Assembly (NCBI RefSeq): GCF_947502065.1 | Contig: NZ_CANMYE010000002.1 | Location: forward strand, 620,001 to 684,000 | Length of the DNA: 64,000 nt | DNA from: an uncultured Pseudoteredinibacter sp. | Lineage (GTDB): Bacteria > Pseudomonadota > Gammaproteobacteria > Pseudomonadales > Cellvibrionaceae | Direction: 5' to 3' | Shown: one piece after another, positions 9,471 through 18,267 of the stretch | Position numbering within the stretch: position 1 is the stretch's first letter | Layout: every line of letters begins with the position of its first letter | Translations under genes and position numbers: made by a program | Notes under the pieces: model-generated | Told to the model about the DNA's origin: nothing | The model's input: only the letters and a program-made list of their open reading frames with translations | Database searches by the model: none

Positions 9471-12470
9471 CTATTTGGGCAGTAACATTAATTGCTGCCA
9501 TAGTCGCTGCACCGATTGGCGTTCAGCTGTAAATTCAGATTTTCCGTGCAGGACACTTTTTTGGCGCTGTAGCGCGAGTCGGTGTCCGGCGGATCGATAG
9601 GCCTTGTAAGCTTCGATAAGTTGGGCAGTGTCATCTGCCGATATAAACCCGGTTTGCTCTAGGCAACCCAGGATACGAATATTATCCGTCCACTTCGCCA
9701 AGGAGGGCTGCTCATGAGCCCAGGCAAGTACGCCGTATTGAACCATAAATTCAATATCCACGATACCTCCGACATCTTGCTTGATATCGAAGCGCAGGGC
9801 TTTTTCGCTATCTGGGCCTTGCGTGGCCAAATGTTTGCGCATTTTTTCGCGCATTTGCACAACATCTTCACGTAATGCTGCCAATTCACGGGGCTGGCAG
9901 AGGATATTTTGGCGAACCTTATCAAATTGCTCAGCCAGTGAGCGACAGCCCGAAATTGCACGCGCACGAACTAGAGCTTGCTTCTCCCAGGTCCATGCTT
10001 CTTGCTGTAAATATTGCTCATATGCCTCAACCGTTGTGACCAACATTCCGGAATTACCATTTGGCCGCAAGCGCATATCCACCTCATACAGCTGCCCAGA
10101 CACGGTTTGCGTATTCATAATATGGATAACTTTTTGCGCCATACGGGTATAGAAGATCAAGTTATCGAGGCTGCGCTCGCCGGTATCATCTTTACCGCTG
10201 GTACTTTGCCCCTGCGCCCCACCATGGATAAAGACCAGATCCAGATCAGAGCTGTGCCCTAACTCAATGCCGCCCACTTTGCCATAGCCCAATACCAAAA
10301 ACTCAGGGCGGGAAACAGACTCACCCTCGGCATCTCGCGGCTGGCCATGGCGATCCACCATTTGCTTCCAAGCAACTTCAATGACCTTTTCAAGTAGCAG
10401 CTCGGCAATATCCGTTAAGTGATCACTGACCTTCATTAAGGGCATGGCACCGGTCACCTCACAGGCTGCAACGCGCAGCACATTGGCCATACGAAAATAG
10501 CGCAAGGCTTCCATATAGCCTTCCAGATCATCCCACTCAATGCGTAAACACTCTTGCCTTAGCTGGTCGGCCAACTCTTGACGACTAGGCGGTGAATACA
10601 AACTGCGATGATCTAGCAGCTCATCAAGTAGTGCTGGATGTCGTGATAATTGATCGGCAATCCAAGGGCTGGCCGCGCAGAGGCGAACCAACTGCGCTAG
10701 GGCGACGGGGTTTTCCGTCAGCAACACCAAGTAAATAGTTCGGCGCGCCACCGAGCTTACCAAGCCCAATACTCGACTCAGGGTTTCAGCAATATCTTCC
10801 TCTGGGTTGCGCCCCAAGCTTAAGGTGTGGAGTAAACGCGGCATAAATTTATCTAAGCGATCACGCCCTTCGGCCTGCATGGCCAAAATTGCTCGGCTTT
10901 GGCGCAAGTCATTAAGCTGTTGAATCAGCTTTTCACATTGCTGGTAGCCGCGTTGCTCTAGCAATTCGACGGCAGCATCTTTTTCTAACTCGCCCAGCCA
11001 CAGCGGCAAAAATGCCTCCGATTCATCCTCTTCTTGGGATTCTTCTTCAGGCTCTGCAATCACCGCCTGAAACTCGGCATTAACTTGCTCACGATGAGTT
11101 TGCAGCATCGCATCTAACTCTGCCCAATTCTTAAAATTGAGCACCCAAGCCAGGCGCTCCAAATCATTTTCATCCACCGGCAAGGCTTGGGTTTGTTTAT
11201 CCTGATGACCTTGAATGGCATGCTCGACGTGTCTTAATAGGCGGTACGCCTCTGCTAAGCGATCACCAGCACCCTCGGGTAAATAACCATCTTCTTGCAA
11301 TAAAGGTAATAGTTTTAATACTCGACGCTCCTGTAAACGCTGATCACGCCCACCGCGAATCAGCTGGAATACCTGCACCACAAACTCCACTTCGCGAATG
11401 CCTCCGAAGCCAAGCTTTACATCTGTGGCCATACCTTTGCGATGCACTTCGCGATTGATCATGCGCTTCATGTCACGCAATGCGTCGATAGCCGAAAAAT
11501 CAATATAGCGGCGATAGCTAAACGGGCGTAGTAGCTCCATTAGCTCAGCACCAGCGGAACCTTCAGCTAGATCTTCTTGGCTAGGGCCGCCCTCAGCAAT
11601 TACTCGCGCCTTGATCATGGCGTAGCGTTCCCACTCGCGCCCCTGGGTTTGGTAATACTCCTCCATGGAGCCAAAGTTCATTACCAATGAACCGCTTTCA
11701 CCGTAGGGACGTAAGCGCATATCTACACGAAAAACAAATCCATCGACTGTTTGTGCATCTAGGCTTTTAATTATCTTCTGGCCTAAACGGTTAAAAAACT
11801 CTTGGTTACTGGTGGTCTTTTTAGGGCGAGCGCCCGGCGCTAAATTACGATGTTCGGTTTCACCGGACTCAGGATAAGCAAGGATTAAATCGATATCGGA
11901 GGAAACATTAAGCTCACGCGCACCCAGCTTACCCATGCCCAAGACCACCAAAGATTGCACCTTGCCGCTCTCTTGTCCAATCGGTAAACCATATCGCTTT
12001 ACCAAGGAGCGATAATGGAACTCCAAAGCTAACTGACTACTACATTCAGCCAAGGCGCTCATATCGGCGGTAGTTTCTTCTAGCGGAGCCAACTGATTAA
12101 GATCACGCCAAATAATGCGCAACATCGCACGGCGACGAAATTGTCTTAGCGCCCTATCCAGTTCAGTGTCTTTCTCTGCGGTGGCACTTAGCTTTTTTAA
12201 AGCCTCGGTAAAATCATCTACGGACCAAACACTCTGCAACTCACCGCTGCCCAGCACATCAATCAGCAACTGTGGCTGATCACGGCAACAGTGAAAAATA
12301 AATTCGCTACCCAGCCAAGCCTTGGCCAGCTGCTTAGCCAGCCCCTCATCGGCCAGCAGGCTTTCTAGGCTGGCCTGCTGCTCTGCACTGGCACGTTCTT
12401 GCCATTGCTGACTGTATTGCTCAAGGATGGTATGGAAGTTCGCCTGATTCGGCACATAGGACGCTAACAC
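9471..12470 (-). CDS. glnE: Glutamine synthetase adenylyltransferase/deadenylase
   Basis: Attaches and removes AMP on glutamine synthetase in answer to PII (GlnB) and glutamine. Two nucleotidyltransferase domains are visible: LVVLGMGKLGARELNVSSDIDLI at residues about 174-197 (deadenylase half) and FLVLGYGKVGGIELGHSSDLDLV near residue 715 (adenylylase half), each with the GxGK...SDxDL active-site pattern. A very acidic stretch rich in E and D near residues 470-485 marks the linker. The 999-aa length is near the 946 aa of E. coli plus this linker. Translation probably begins at GTG 12470 with AGAG upstream. Stands alone; ilvE follows on the same strand about 200 bp later. Confidence 0.95.
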   Translation of the reverse strand: MLASYVPNQANFHTILEQYSQQWQERASAEQQASLESLLADEGLAKQLAKAWLGSEFIFHCCRDQPQLLIDVLGSGELQSVWSVDDFTEALKKLSATAEKDTELDRALRQFRRRAMLRIIWRDLNQLAPLEETTADMSALAECSSQLALEFHYRSLVKRYGLPIGQESGKVQSLVVLGMGKLGARELNVSSDIDLILAYPESGETEHRNLAPGARPKKTTSNQEFFNRLGQKIIKSLDAQTVDGFVFRVDMRLRPYGESGSLVMNFGSMEEYYQTQGREWERYAMIKARVIAEGGPSQEDLAEGSAGAELMELLRPFSYRRYIDFSAIDALRDMKRMINREVHRKGMATDVKLGFGGIREVEFVVQVFQLIRGGRDQRLQERRVLKLLPLLQEDGYLPEGAGDRLAEAYRLLRHVEHAIQGHQDKQTQALPVDENDLERLAWVLNFKNWAELDAMLQTHREQVNAEFQAVIAEPEEESQEEDESEAFLPLWLGELEKDAAVELLEQRGYQQCEKLIQQLNDLRQSRAILAMQAEGRDRLDKFMPRLLHTLSLGRNPEEDIAETLSRVLGLVSSVARRTIYLVLLTENPVALAQLVRLCAASPWIADQLSRHPALLDELLDHRSLYSPPSRQELADQLRQECLRIEWDDLEGYMEALRYFRMANVLRVAACEVTGAMPLMKVSDHLTDIAELLLEKVIEVAWKQMVDRHGQPRDAEGESVSRPEFLVLGYGKVGGIELGHSSDLDLVFIHGGAQGQSTSGKDDTGERSLDNLIFYTRMAQKVIHIMNTQTVSGQLYEVDMRLRPNGNSGMLVTTVEAYEQYLQQEAWTWEKQALVRARAISGCRSLAEQFDKVRQNILCQPRELAALREDVVQMREKMRKHLATQGPDSEKALRFDIKQDVGGIVDIEFMVQYGVLAWAHEQPSLAKWTDNIRILGCLEQTGFISADDTAQLIEAYKAYRSAGHRLALQRQKSVLHGKSEFTAERQSVQRLWQQLMLLPK

Positions 12471-12760
12471 AATAGTCTCTTTTTGCTTGTCTTAAATGGC
12501 TATGGTTTTTGCTATTACTATGGCTAACCCTAGCTTAAAAGCCCAGAGAGTTGTAGGGCCAAGATCAAACAAAAGCCAACAGCTGCCACCTTAGCAGCGA
12601 GCCAGAAGGTGACAATCAAGCAGCCAAATAAGACAAGCGCGACCAATAAATGCTAAGAAGCGCTAAATTGCATTGAACCGAAGGCTAAAGTCTGCAAATC
12701 TTGGGCATTCACAAGCTTCGGCCACAAGGCCAGTACAAAAAACGAGCGAGGAGCGACAAC

Positions 12761-13138
12761 ATGTTTAGCCATATTATGATCGGCGCGAACGATATCGAAG
12801 AATCTAAAGCATTTTATGATGCAGTACTGGGTGCATTAGGACACGGCCCTGGTGTAATCGACCCGAAAGGTCGTTGCTTTTACTTTACAGATTCCGGCAT
12901 TTTCGCTTTGAGCAAGCCTATCGATGGCCAGCCAGCCACTGGCGGTAACGGCAGCACTATTGGTTTTGCAGCGGCGACTACCGAAGCAGCTGATGCATGG
13001 CATGCTGCGGGTTTAGCGGCCGGCGGTGAAGCCATTGAAGATGATCCAGGCGTGCGTGAAGGCAATGGCATGAAGCTATATTTGGCTTACTTGCGCGATC
13101 CTTCTGGCAACAAAATTTGTGCAATGCATCGCCTATAA
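12761..13138 (+). CDS. VOC family (glyoxalase/bleomycin-resistance fold) protein
   Basis: A 125-residue vicinal-oxygen-chelate protein. It opens with MFSHIMIGANDIEESKAFYD, the first beta-alpha-beta-beta-beta module, with the metal-ligand type H at residue 4, and ends with the second module around LYLAYLRDPSGNKICAMHRL, where an acidic ligand is not obvious in the usual place. These small proteins are often called lactoylglutathione lyase relatives; substrate is unknown. The start is fixed by GAGGAG seven bases upstream; a longer reading of 20 more residues lacks a site. It is followed by a hairpin that looks like a terminator. Bases 12471-12760 hold only the divergent upstream regions of this gene and glnE. 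Confidence 0.8.
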   Translation: MFSHIMIGANDIEESKAFYDAVLGALGHGPGVIDPKGRCFYFTDSGIFALSKPIDGQPATGGNGSTIGFAAATTEAADAWHAAGLAAGGEAIEDDPGVREGNGMKLYLAYLRDPSGNKICAMHRL

Positions 13139-13148
13139 AAAACACCAA

Positions 13149-13170
13149 CAGAGGCTCGCAAGAGCCTCTG
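13149..13170 (+). terminator. Hairpin terminator after VOC gene
   Basis: CAGAGGCT and AGCCTCTG pair perfectly around a 6-nt loop, ten bases after the VOC stop codon; the T-run that follows is short (CTTTA), so it is a weak intrinsic terminator. Confidence 0.6.
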
Positions 13171-13309
13171 CTTTACAAACCCCTGCCCTTCTGTTCACCC
13201 CCATCCCCCTATCAAAACAGTCGAAAGTCTGAGCCCATTTTCAGCAATTGGATTTATAATTTCAGAGTTGTTGGCGCACTCTAATCACTCATACAGTTAT
13301 TGCAGCCTT

Positions 13310-14065
13310 ATGCCTAGACTACTCACCGCAGTTATATTAACAACGTTAATGAGCCACATATCTTTTGCAGATAGCCAAGATCTCAGTATAGTAACCACCG
13401 ATGAAGATTATCCCCCTTACACCTATACTGACAAAAATGGTAAGGCCGCGGGCTTATACATAGAACTTGCCAAACAAGTCTCCCTATCACTGGGTATAGA
13501 GGCCAGCTTTCACGCACTACCATGGCGAAGAGCAACCGCCTTAGCACGCCAAGGGAAAATAGATATATTGCTTATCGCCTATGACAACGTTGAAAACCGT
13601 CGTAGCTTTTGGATCATTCCAGGTAATGAGCTTGGAGAAACCACCTATACGGTATGCACGGTAAAAGAACACCCTGCGATAGATAAATACAAAAAAATTT
13701 CAGAACTACCTAAACAACTAATTATTAATACCGTCAATGGTTACGACTATGCTTTTGCGATTGAACAAAACATTGAGCTCAACACCCAAGCCATTGGACG
13801 CAGCGAACCGCACTTAATTTCACTCTTGCTCGGCAGACGCCTAGAGGCCATTCTTATCGAACAATCAACTCTTGAAAATCACCCGCGAAAAAAAGAGCTA
13901 TGCTGTTTAAATGAAAAGATAATCGGGGCTACTGAATTTATAGCTTTTTCAAAAGCAGCCACCAGCCGACAACAAGCGGAAAACTTTTCGTCGGCCATGA
14001 GAAAATTTAAGCAAAGCCCAGAATTTAAAGAACTATTAGAAAAGTATCAGCTCAGCGGGCTGTAA
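13310..14065 (+). CDS. Periplasmic solute-binding protein, SBP_bac_3 type
   Basis: A secreted protein of about 251 aa resembling the amino-acid/polar-solute receptors of ABC systems. Starting at MPRLLTAVILTTL gives a normal signal peptide ending near SFADS; a TTG 14 codons upstream is possible but would spoil it. After the signal the typical SBP_bac_3 opening LSIVTTDEDYPPYTYTDKNGK is seen, followed by GLYIELAKQV and WRRATALARQGKIDIL. No transporter membrane or ATPase gene lies beside it, so it may act as an orphan receptor, as many such proteins in marine gammaproteobacteria appear to do. It converges on the GspE/PilB-type gene, with two bases between the stop codons. Confidence 0.78.
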   Translation: MPRLLTAVILTTLMSHISFADSQDLSIVTTDEDYPPYTYTDKNGKAAGLYIELAKQVSLSLGIEASFHALPWRRATALARQGKIDILLIAYDNVENRRSFWIIPGNELGETTYTVCTVKEHPAIDKYKKISELPKQLIINTVNGYDYAFAIEQNIELNTQAIGRSEPHLISLLLGRRLEAILIEQSTLENHPRKKELCCLNEKIIGATEFIAFSKAATSRQQAENFSSAMRKFKQSPEFKELLEKYQLSGL

Positions 14066-14067
14066 AG

Positions 14068-15831
14068 TTATTTTTCCGGCGGAGGAGCCACTCGAATAAC
14101 TTCTTCGATGGTGGTGGTGCCAGCAGAAACTTTTTGTGCGCCGGATAAGCGCAAAGTACGCATCCCTTCTCGCATCGCTTCTTTACGCATGGCTTGTAAA
14201 TCTAATTGATCATCGATTAAGCCACGCAAATGCTCACTTAATAGCAAGATCTCGTAAATTCCCTGGCGGCCTAGATAACCCGTGTGGCGACACTCATTAC
14301 AGCCAACTGGCTTATAAACATGTTTAGGGGGCGTTACCTTCCAGGGAGCAACCAGACTATTCCACAAATCTAAATCTACGGCTGTTTCTTGCTTACAATG
14401 AGGACATAAAGTTCTGACCAAGCGCTGAGCAACCACCCCACTTAAAGTAGAGCGAATCATATAAGCCGGCAAACCAAGATCCAGCAAGCGGCTTAATGCT
14501 CCTGCAGCATCATTGGTATGCAAAGTACTTAAAACCAAGTGACCTGTTAAAGCTGCTTGCGAAGCCATTTGCGCCGTTTCTTGATCGCGAATCTCACCCA
14601 CCATAATAATATCGGGGTCTTGTCGCATCAGAGTTCTTACGCCGGCAGCAAAATCTAAACCAATGTTATTTTGCACCTGAGTTTGGTTAAAGCTGTCTTC
14701 AACCATCTCAATAGGATCTTCAATGGTGCTAACATTCACCTCGCTGGTGGCCAAGCTTTTAAGGCTGGTGTAAAGCGTGGTGGTTTTACCCGAGCCAGTT
14801 GGCCCAGTAACCAAAACAATACCATTTGGGCGGCCAACCATTTCTTGCCAGCGGTCAAGGTCATCGCCTAGCAAACCCAAATCCTCAAAGCTGCGCAACA
14901 ACACATCAGGGTCAAAAATTCGCATCACCAGCTTTTCACCAAAAGCTGTCGGTAAAGTTGACAGGCGAAGCTCTACCTCGCTACCGTCTGGGCGCTTGGT
15001 CTTTACTCGACCATCTTGGGGCTTACGTTTTTCAGCAATGTCCATTCGACCAAGAATCTTCATGCGACTCAAAACAGCTGTCGATACTCCTTTTGGCAAC
15101 TCATAAACCGTATGTAAGATGCCATCAATACGAAAGCGTAATTTACCAGTTTCACGACGCGGCTCTAGGTGGATATCACTGGCGCGCTGATCAAAAGCAT
15201 ACTGCAGCAACCAATCAACAATATTAATAATATGTTGATCATTGGCCTCAGGGTCTTTTAACTTACCGAGCTCTAATAATTGCTCAAAGTTACTAACCGA
15301 AGTACCGCCTTGCAGGCCTTTCGCACCAGAAATCGACCTAGACAAGGTATAAATTTCTGCCCTCGCCTTATCCACATCACCAGGAAAGGCAAAAACTTGT
15401 CGCACTTTTTTGCGCGCCACATGCTCTAGCTGCTCAACCCATGCGTTATTGAAAGGCTGGTTACTAGCCACAGTAATATGATCAGAGCTAACCTCTACAC
15501 AAAGAATGTCGTGGCGCTTTGCAAAGGCAAAGGACATCACTTTAGTCACTTCAGCCGCTCGCAGCTTTAGGCTATCTAAGTGAAATATTGGCAAGCCCGC
15601 CTTATCGGCCATCCACTGACTTAAGACATCAGCATTGAGAATCTGCCCTTCTTGGCCCTGGTCATCCAAACGCTGATTGGCGATATAGGTTATGGGGTGC
15701 ATCGCCGCTTCATCTTTGCTGCGACTGGAGCCAATCAGCACGTTTGCATCAGCGGCACTCAGCCGGCCATCCGCCCGGAGGTCATCAAGGACACTACGCA
15801 AACTGAGTATTCGGTCTGAAACGGCATTCAT
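14068..15831 (-). CDS. GspE/PilB-type secretion or pilus assembly ATPase
   Basis: A hexameric AAA-type ATPase that powers type II secretion or type IV pilus extension from the cytoplasm. Residues about 45-165 form the N-terminal MshEN-like domain, 200-340 the N2 domain with SDIHLEPRR near 218, then Walker A GPTGSGKTTT at 343-352, the Asp box IEDPIE, Walker B RQDPDIIMVGEIRD near 393, and His box STLHTND. Two CxxC pairs (CPHC near 477, CNEC near 514) form the zinc site found in GspE/PilB. No gspD/F or pilC/A gene lies next to it in this window, so it is an isolated copy whose partners must be elsewhere. Divergent from the phosphate operon. Confidence 0.85.
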   Translation of the reverse strand: MNAVSDRILSLRSVLDDLRADGRLSAADANVLIGSSRSKDEAAMHPITYIANQRLDDQGQEGQILNADVLSQWMADKAGLPIFHLDSLKLRAAEVTKVMSFAFAKRHDILCVEVSSDHITVASNQPFNNAWVEQLEHVARKKVRQVFAFPGDVDKARAEIYTLSRSISGAKGLQGGTSVSNFEQLLELGKLKDPEANDQHIINIVDWLLQYAFDQRASDIHLEPRRETGKLRFRIDGILHTVYELPKGVSTAVLSRMKILGRMDIAEKRKPQDGRVKTKRPDGSEVELRLSTLPTAFGEKLVMRIFDPDVLLRSFEDLGLLGDDLDRWQEMVGRPNGIVLVTGPTGSGKTTTLYTSLKSLATSEVNVSTIEDPIEMVEDSFNQTQVQNNIGLDFAAGVRTLMRQDPDIIMVGEIRDQETAQMASQAALTGHLVLSTLHTNDAAGALSRLLDLGLPAYMIRSTLSGVVAQRLVRTLCPHCKQETAVDLDLWNSLVAPWKVTPPKHVYKPVGCNECRHTGYLGRQGIYEILLLSEHLRGLIDDQLDLQAMRKEAMREGMRTLRLSGAQKVSAGTTTIEEVIRVAPPPEK

Positions 15832-15983
15832 AATGGGCTCTCGTTTAGATTGTGCTTGCCAGCTAGCTTAGCACAGTCGCTGGATATATCACCTTAAATA
15901 ACACCATAAATCAAAGGCTTACAGCCCCTCTTTTATCGCGAGCTAAAGGCCTTGTTTGGCGCCCACTAGAGCTAGATCAGACA

Positions 15984-16012
15984 CTGTCAAATAAAGTTCA
16001 TTTTTTTGTCAT
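15984..16012 (+). promoter_or_regulatory. Putative Pho box (three direct half-sites)
   Basis: Three 7-mers at exact 11-base steps: CTGTCAA (15984), AGTTCAT (15995), TTGTCAT (16006). Each resembles the PhoB half-site CTGTCAT, and the 11-nt step is that of PhoB tandem binding. The run starts about 124 bp before the DUF47-Pit phosphate operon, with a TATACT -10-like hexamer at 16043. That -10 is about 30 bases beyond the last half-site, further than in classical Pho promoters, so the exact promoter is uncertain. Confidence 0.6.
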
Positions 16013-16107
16013 ATTTGTGATGACGACCAGCCCCGCTAGCACTATACTGCGCCCACTTTGCCGACCCTCGGCAAGCCCAAATCAACACCCTAAATTGGGA
16101 GCTTCCT

Positions 16108-16788
16108 ATGGTTATTGGTAACCCCCTGACGAGCCTATTTGGCAAGTCACCCATTACCCCTATGCAGGAGCATATGAAAGTGGCCACCAGTGCCGCTGAA
16201 TTGCTATTAGAGTTCTTTTCAGCCGCTCTTGAGAACGACTGGGAAAAAGCCGAGCAAATACAACAAGATATCTCAGAAAAAGAAAACCAGGCCGATGAGC
16301 TAAAGCGCGAATTACGCCGCCATTTGCCAAAAAGCTTGTTCTTGCCTGTACCCCGTACAGATCTGCTAGAGCTGCTGGCGATGCAAGACAAGATTGCTAA
16401 TCGTGCAAAAGATATTGCTGGAATTATGCTGGGGCGCCAAATGGTACCACCTGCAGCAATTGCTCCGGAGCTAACCGCCTTTGTACAAGCTGCAGTTGAC
16501 ACCGCACGCTTAGCTCATAAAGCCATCAATGAGCTAGACGAGCTGCTAGAAACCGGCTTCTCGGGCCGAGAAATGGATTTGGTCGAAAAACTTATCGAAG
16601 ATCTAGATGCCCAAGAAAGCCATACCGATAAACTAGAGATCCAAATGCGTCTGGCGCTTTTCAAAATCGAAGAAGACCTACCGCCTGTGCAGGTAATGTT
16701 CCTTTATCGCGTAATCGAGTGGATTGGTGATTTAGCCGACCGAGCCGAAAAAGTAGGCTCTCGTTTACAGCTATTACTGGCCCGATAG
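16108..16788 (+). CDS. DUF47 (PhoU-like, TIGR00153) phosphate transport accessory protein
   Basis: A 226-residue, almost entirely helical cytoplasmic protein of the PhoU-like DUF47 family, commonly encoded immediately before a Pit transporter and thought to regulate it. The repeated EKENQADELKRELRRHLPKSLFLP-type helices (about residues 55-80) and VFLYRVIEWIGDLADRAEKVG near the C-terminus are hallmark regions with acidic metal-binding candidates. GGGAG lies ten bases before the start. The pit gene follows after about 74 bp that contain a small GC hairpin, so the two form one operon behind the Pho box. Confidence 0.88.
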   Translation: MVIGNPLTSLFGKSPITPMQEHMKVATSAAELLLEFFSAALENDWEKAEQIQQDISEKENQADELKRELRRHLPKSLFLPVPRTDLLELLAMQDKIANRAKDIAGIMLGRQMVPPAAIAPELTAFVQAAVDTARLAHKAINELDELLETGFSGREMDLVEKLIEDLDAQESHTDKLEIQMRLALFKIEEDLPPVQVMFLYRVIEWIGDLADRAEKVGSRLQLLLAR

Positions 16789-16816
16789 AAATCCAACAAC
16801 GAATAATTTATAAAAC

Positions 16817-16839
16817 CTCCCCGCTGTAAATAAGGGGAG
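16817..16839 (+). other. Intercistronic hairpin between DUF47 and pit genes
   Basis: CTCCCC and GGGGAG pair around an 11-nt AT-rich loop in the gap between the two operon genes. No T-run follows, so it is more likely an mRNA-stabilising or partial attenuation element than a terminator. The pit ribosome site GGAG comes 13 bases later. Confidence 0.4.
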
Positions 16840-16862
16840 CATAAGAATATGTGGAGTTAACT

Positions 16863-18131
16863 ATGACCGTGCTCGCAGAATACGGCAATGTGCTATTAAT
16901 TATGGCCTGTATCTTTGGCCTGTTCATGGCTTGGGGTGTCGGCGCTAACGATGTTGCTAATGCCATGGGAACCTCTGTTGGTTCTAAAGCTTTAACCATT
17001 AAACAGGCGATTATCATCGCCATGGTGTTTGAATTTTTAGGGGCCTATCTGGCTGGTGGTGAGGTAACCTCCACCATTCGCAAAGGCATTATCGACCCCA
17101 ATTTATTTAATGATACGCCCGAACTCCTGGTCTATGGGATGCTCTCGGCCTTATTAGCCGCCGGTACTTGGCTATTGGTTGCCAGCATCATGGGTTGGCC
17201 GGTTTCTACGACCCACTCTATCGTAGGCGCGATTGTTGGTTTTGCGGCGGTCGGCATTTCGGTAGATGCCGTATCTTGGGGCAAAGTCATGAAGATTGTT
17301 GCCAGCTGGGTCGTTTCACCCGTACTGGCGGGCACCATCTCATTTATGTTGTTCCGCAGCGTACAGAAGCTGATTTTGGATACCGATAACCCCTTCGCCA
17401 ATGCTAAACGTTATATCCCGATGTATATGTTTGCGGTGGGCTTTTTGATCGCCATGGTGACTATTCTTAAAGGCCTTAAACACGTCTTTAAAGATGCTGG
17501 CTTTAAGCTAAGTTTTATCGAATCTATCGGTATCGCTGCCGTTATTGGTTTAGCTGTTGCGGCCTTTGGTATCTTCTTGCTCAACAAGGTGAAGTACCAA
17601 GAAGACGAGAACAATCGCTTCGCCAGTGTAGAAAAAGTATTCGCTATCCTAATGGTATTTACCGCTTGTGCGATGGCCTTTGCCCACGGTTCTAACGATG
17701 TTGCTAACGCTGTCGGCCCTCTAGCTGCTGTTGTTAATGTGATCCAGAGCGGCGGTGTTGCAGCTAAATCTATGATGCCAAGCTGGATCCTTTTACTGGG
17801 TGGTGTAGGTATTGTTTTAGGTTTGGCGACTTACGGCTTTAAGGTGATAGCTACCGTTGGTAAGAAGATTACCGAGCTTACTCCAAGCCGAGGTTTTGCC
17901 GCAGAGCTAGGTGCCGCTGGCACGGTAGTATTGGCATCAGGCACTGGCCTGCCGATCTCAACTACACACACCTTGGTAGGTGCAATTTTAGGTGTTGGCT
18001 TGGCTCGAGGTATTGGTGCATTGAACCTACGTGTTATTGGCACCATCGCCATGTCTTGGGTTATCACCCTTCCGGCAGGTGCCGGCTTGGCCATTATATT
18101 CTTCTTCCTATTTAAAGGAATTTTCGGCTAA
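16863..18131 (+). CDS. Low-affinity inorganic phosphate transporter, Pit family
   Basis: An inner-membrane phosphate:cation symporter of about 422 aa with roughly ten membrane helices. The two inverted Pit signature repeats are plain: GVGANDVANAMGTSVGSKAL near residue 23 and AHGSNDVANAVGPLAAV near residue 270, each with a partner GWPVSTTHSIVGAIVG (about 110) and GLPISTTHTLVGAILG (about 360). The ATG is preceded by GGAG six bases upstream; a GTG four codons earlier would destroy that site. Pairing with the DUF47 gene and the upstream Pho box suggests control by phosphate starvation, unlike the constitutive E. coli pitA. Confidence 0.92.
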   Translation: MTVLAEYGNVLLIMACIFGLFMAWGVGANDVANAMGTSVGSKALTIKQAIIIAMVFEFLGAYLAGGEVTSTIRKGIIDPNLFNDTPELLVYGMLSALLAAGTWLLVASIMGWPVSTTHSIVGAIVGFAAVGISVDAVSWGKVMKIVASWVVSPVLAGTISFMLFRSVQKLILDTDNPFANAKRYIPMYMFAVGFLIAMVTILKGLKHVFKDAGFKLSFIESIGIAAVIGLAVAAFGIFLLNKVKYQEDENNRFASVEKVFAILMVFTACAMAFAHGSNDVANAVGPLAAVVNVIQSGGVAAKSMMPSWILLLGGVGIVLGLATYGFKVIATVGKKITELTPSRGFAAELGAAGTVVLASGTGLPISTTHTLVGAILGVGLARGIGALNLRVIGTIAMSWVITLPAGAGLAIIFFFLFKGIFG

Positions 18132-18150
18132 GCTGTTTTAGCTGAGAATT

Positions 18151-18202
18151 AGGGGGATAATCTGCCCCCTGGGTGACAGGGCTTTTTCTAAGTCCTGTCA
18201 CC
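18151..18202 (+). terminator. Tandem hairpins after pit
   Basis: Two hairpins: AGGGGG/CCCCCT (18151-18170, 8-nt loop) and GGTGACAGG/CCTGTCACC (18172-18202, 13-nt loop containing a TTTTT run). They close the phosphate operon before the next gene; the lack of a trailing T-run makes the mode of termination uncertain. Confidence 0.5.
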
Positions 18203-18267
18203 AAAGCTTCACAAGCTTGCAACAAACTCCCCCATTAATATAAACCTTAGTTTTGAGACTTTTTGCC

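Noticed and set aside
9659..10262. Frames of about 80-120 codons within glnE on both strands
   Set aside because: Shadows of the strongly supported glnE frame without their own ribosome sites.
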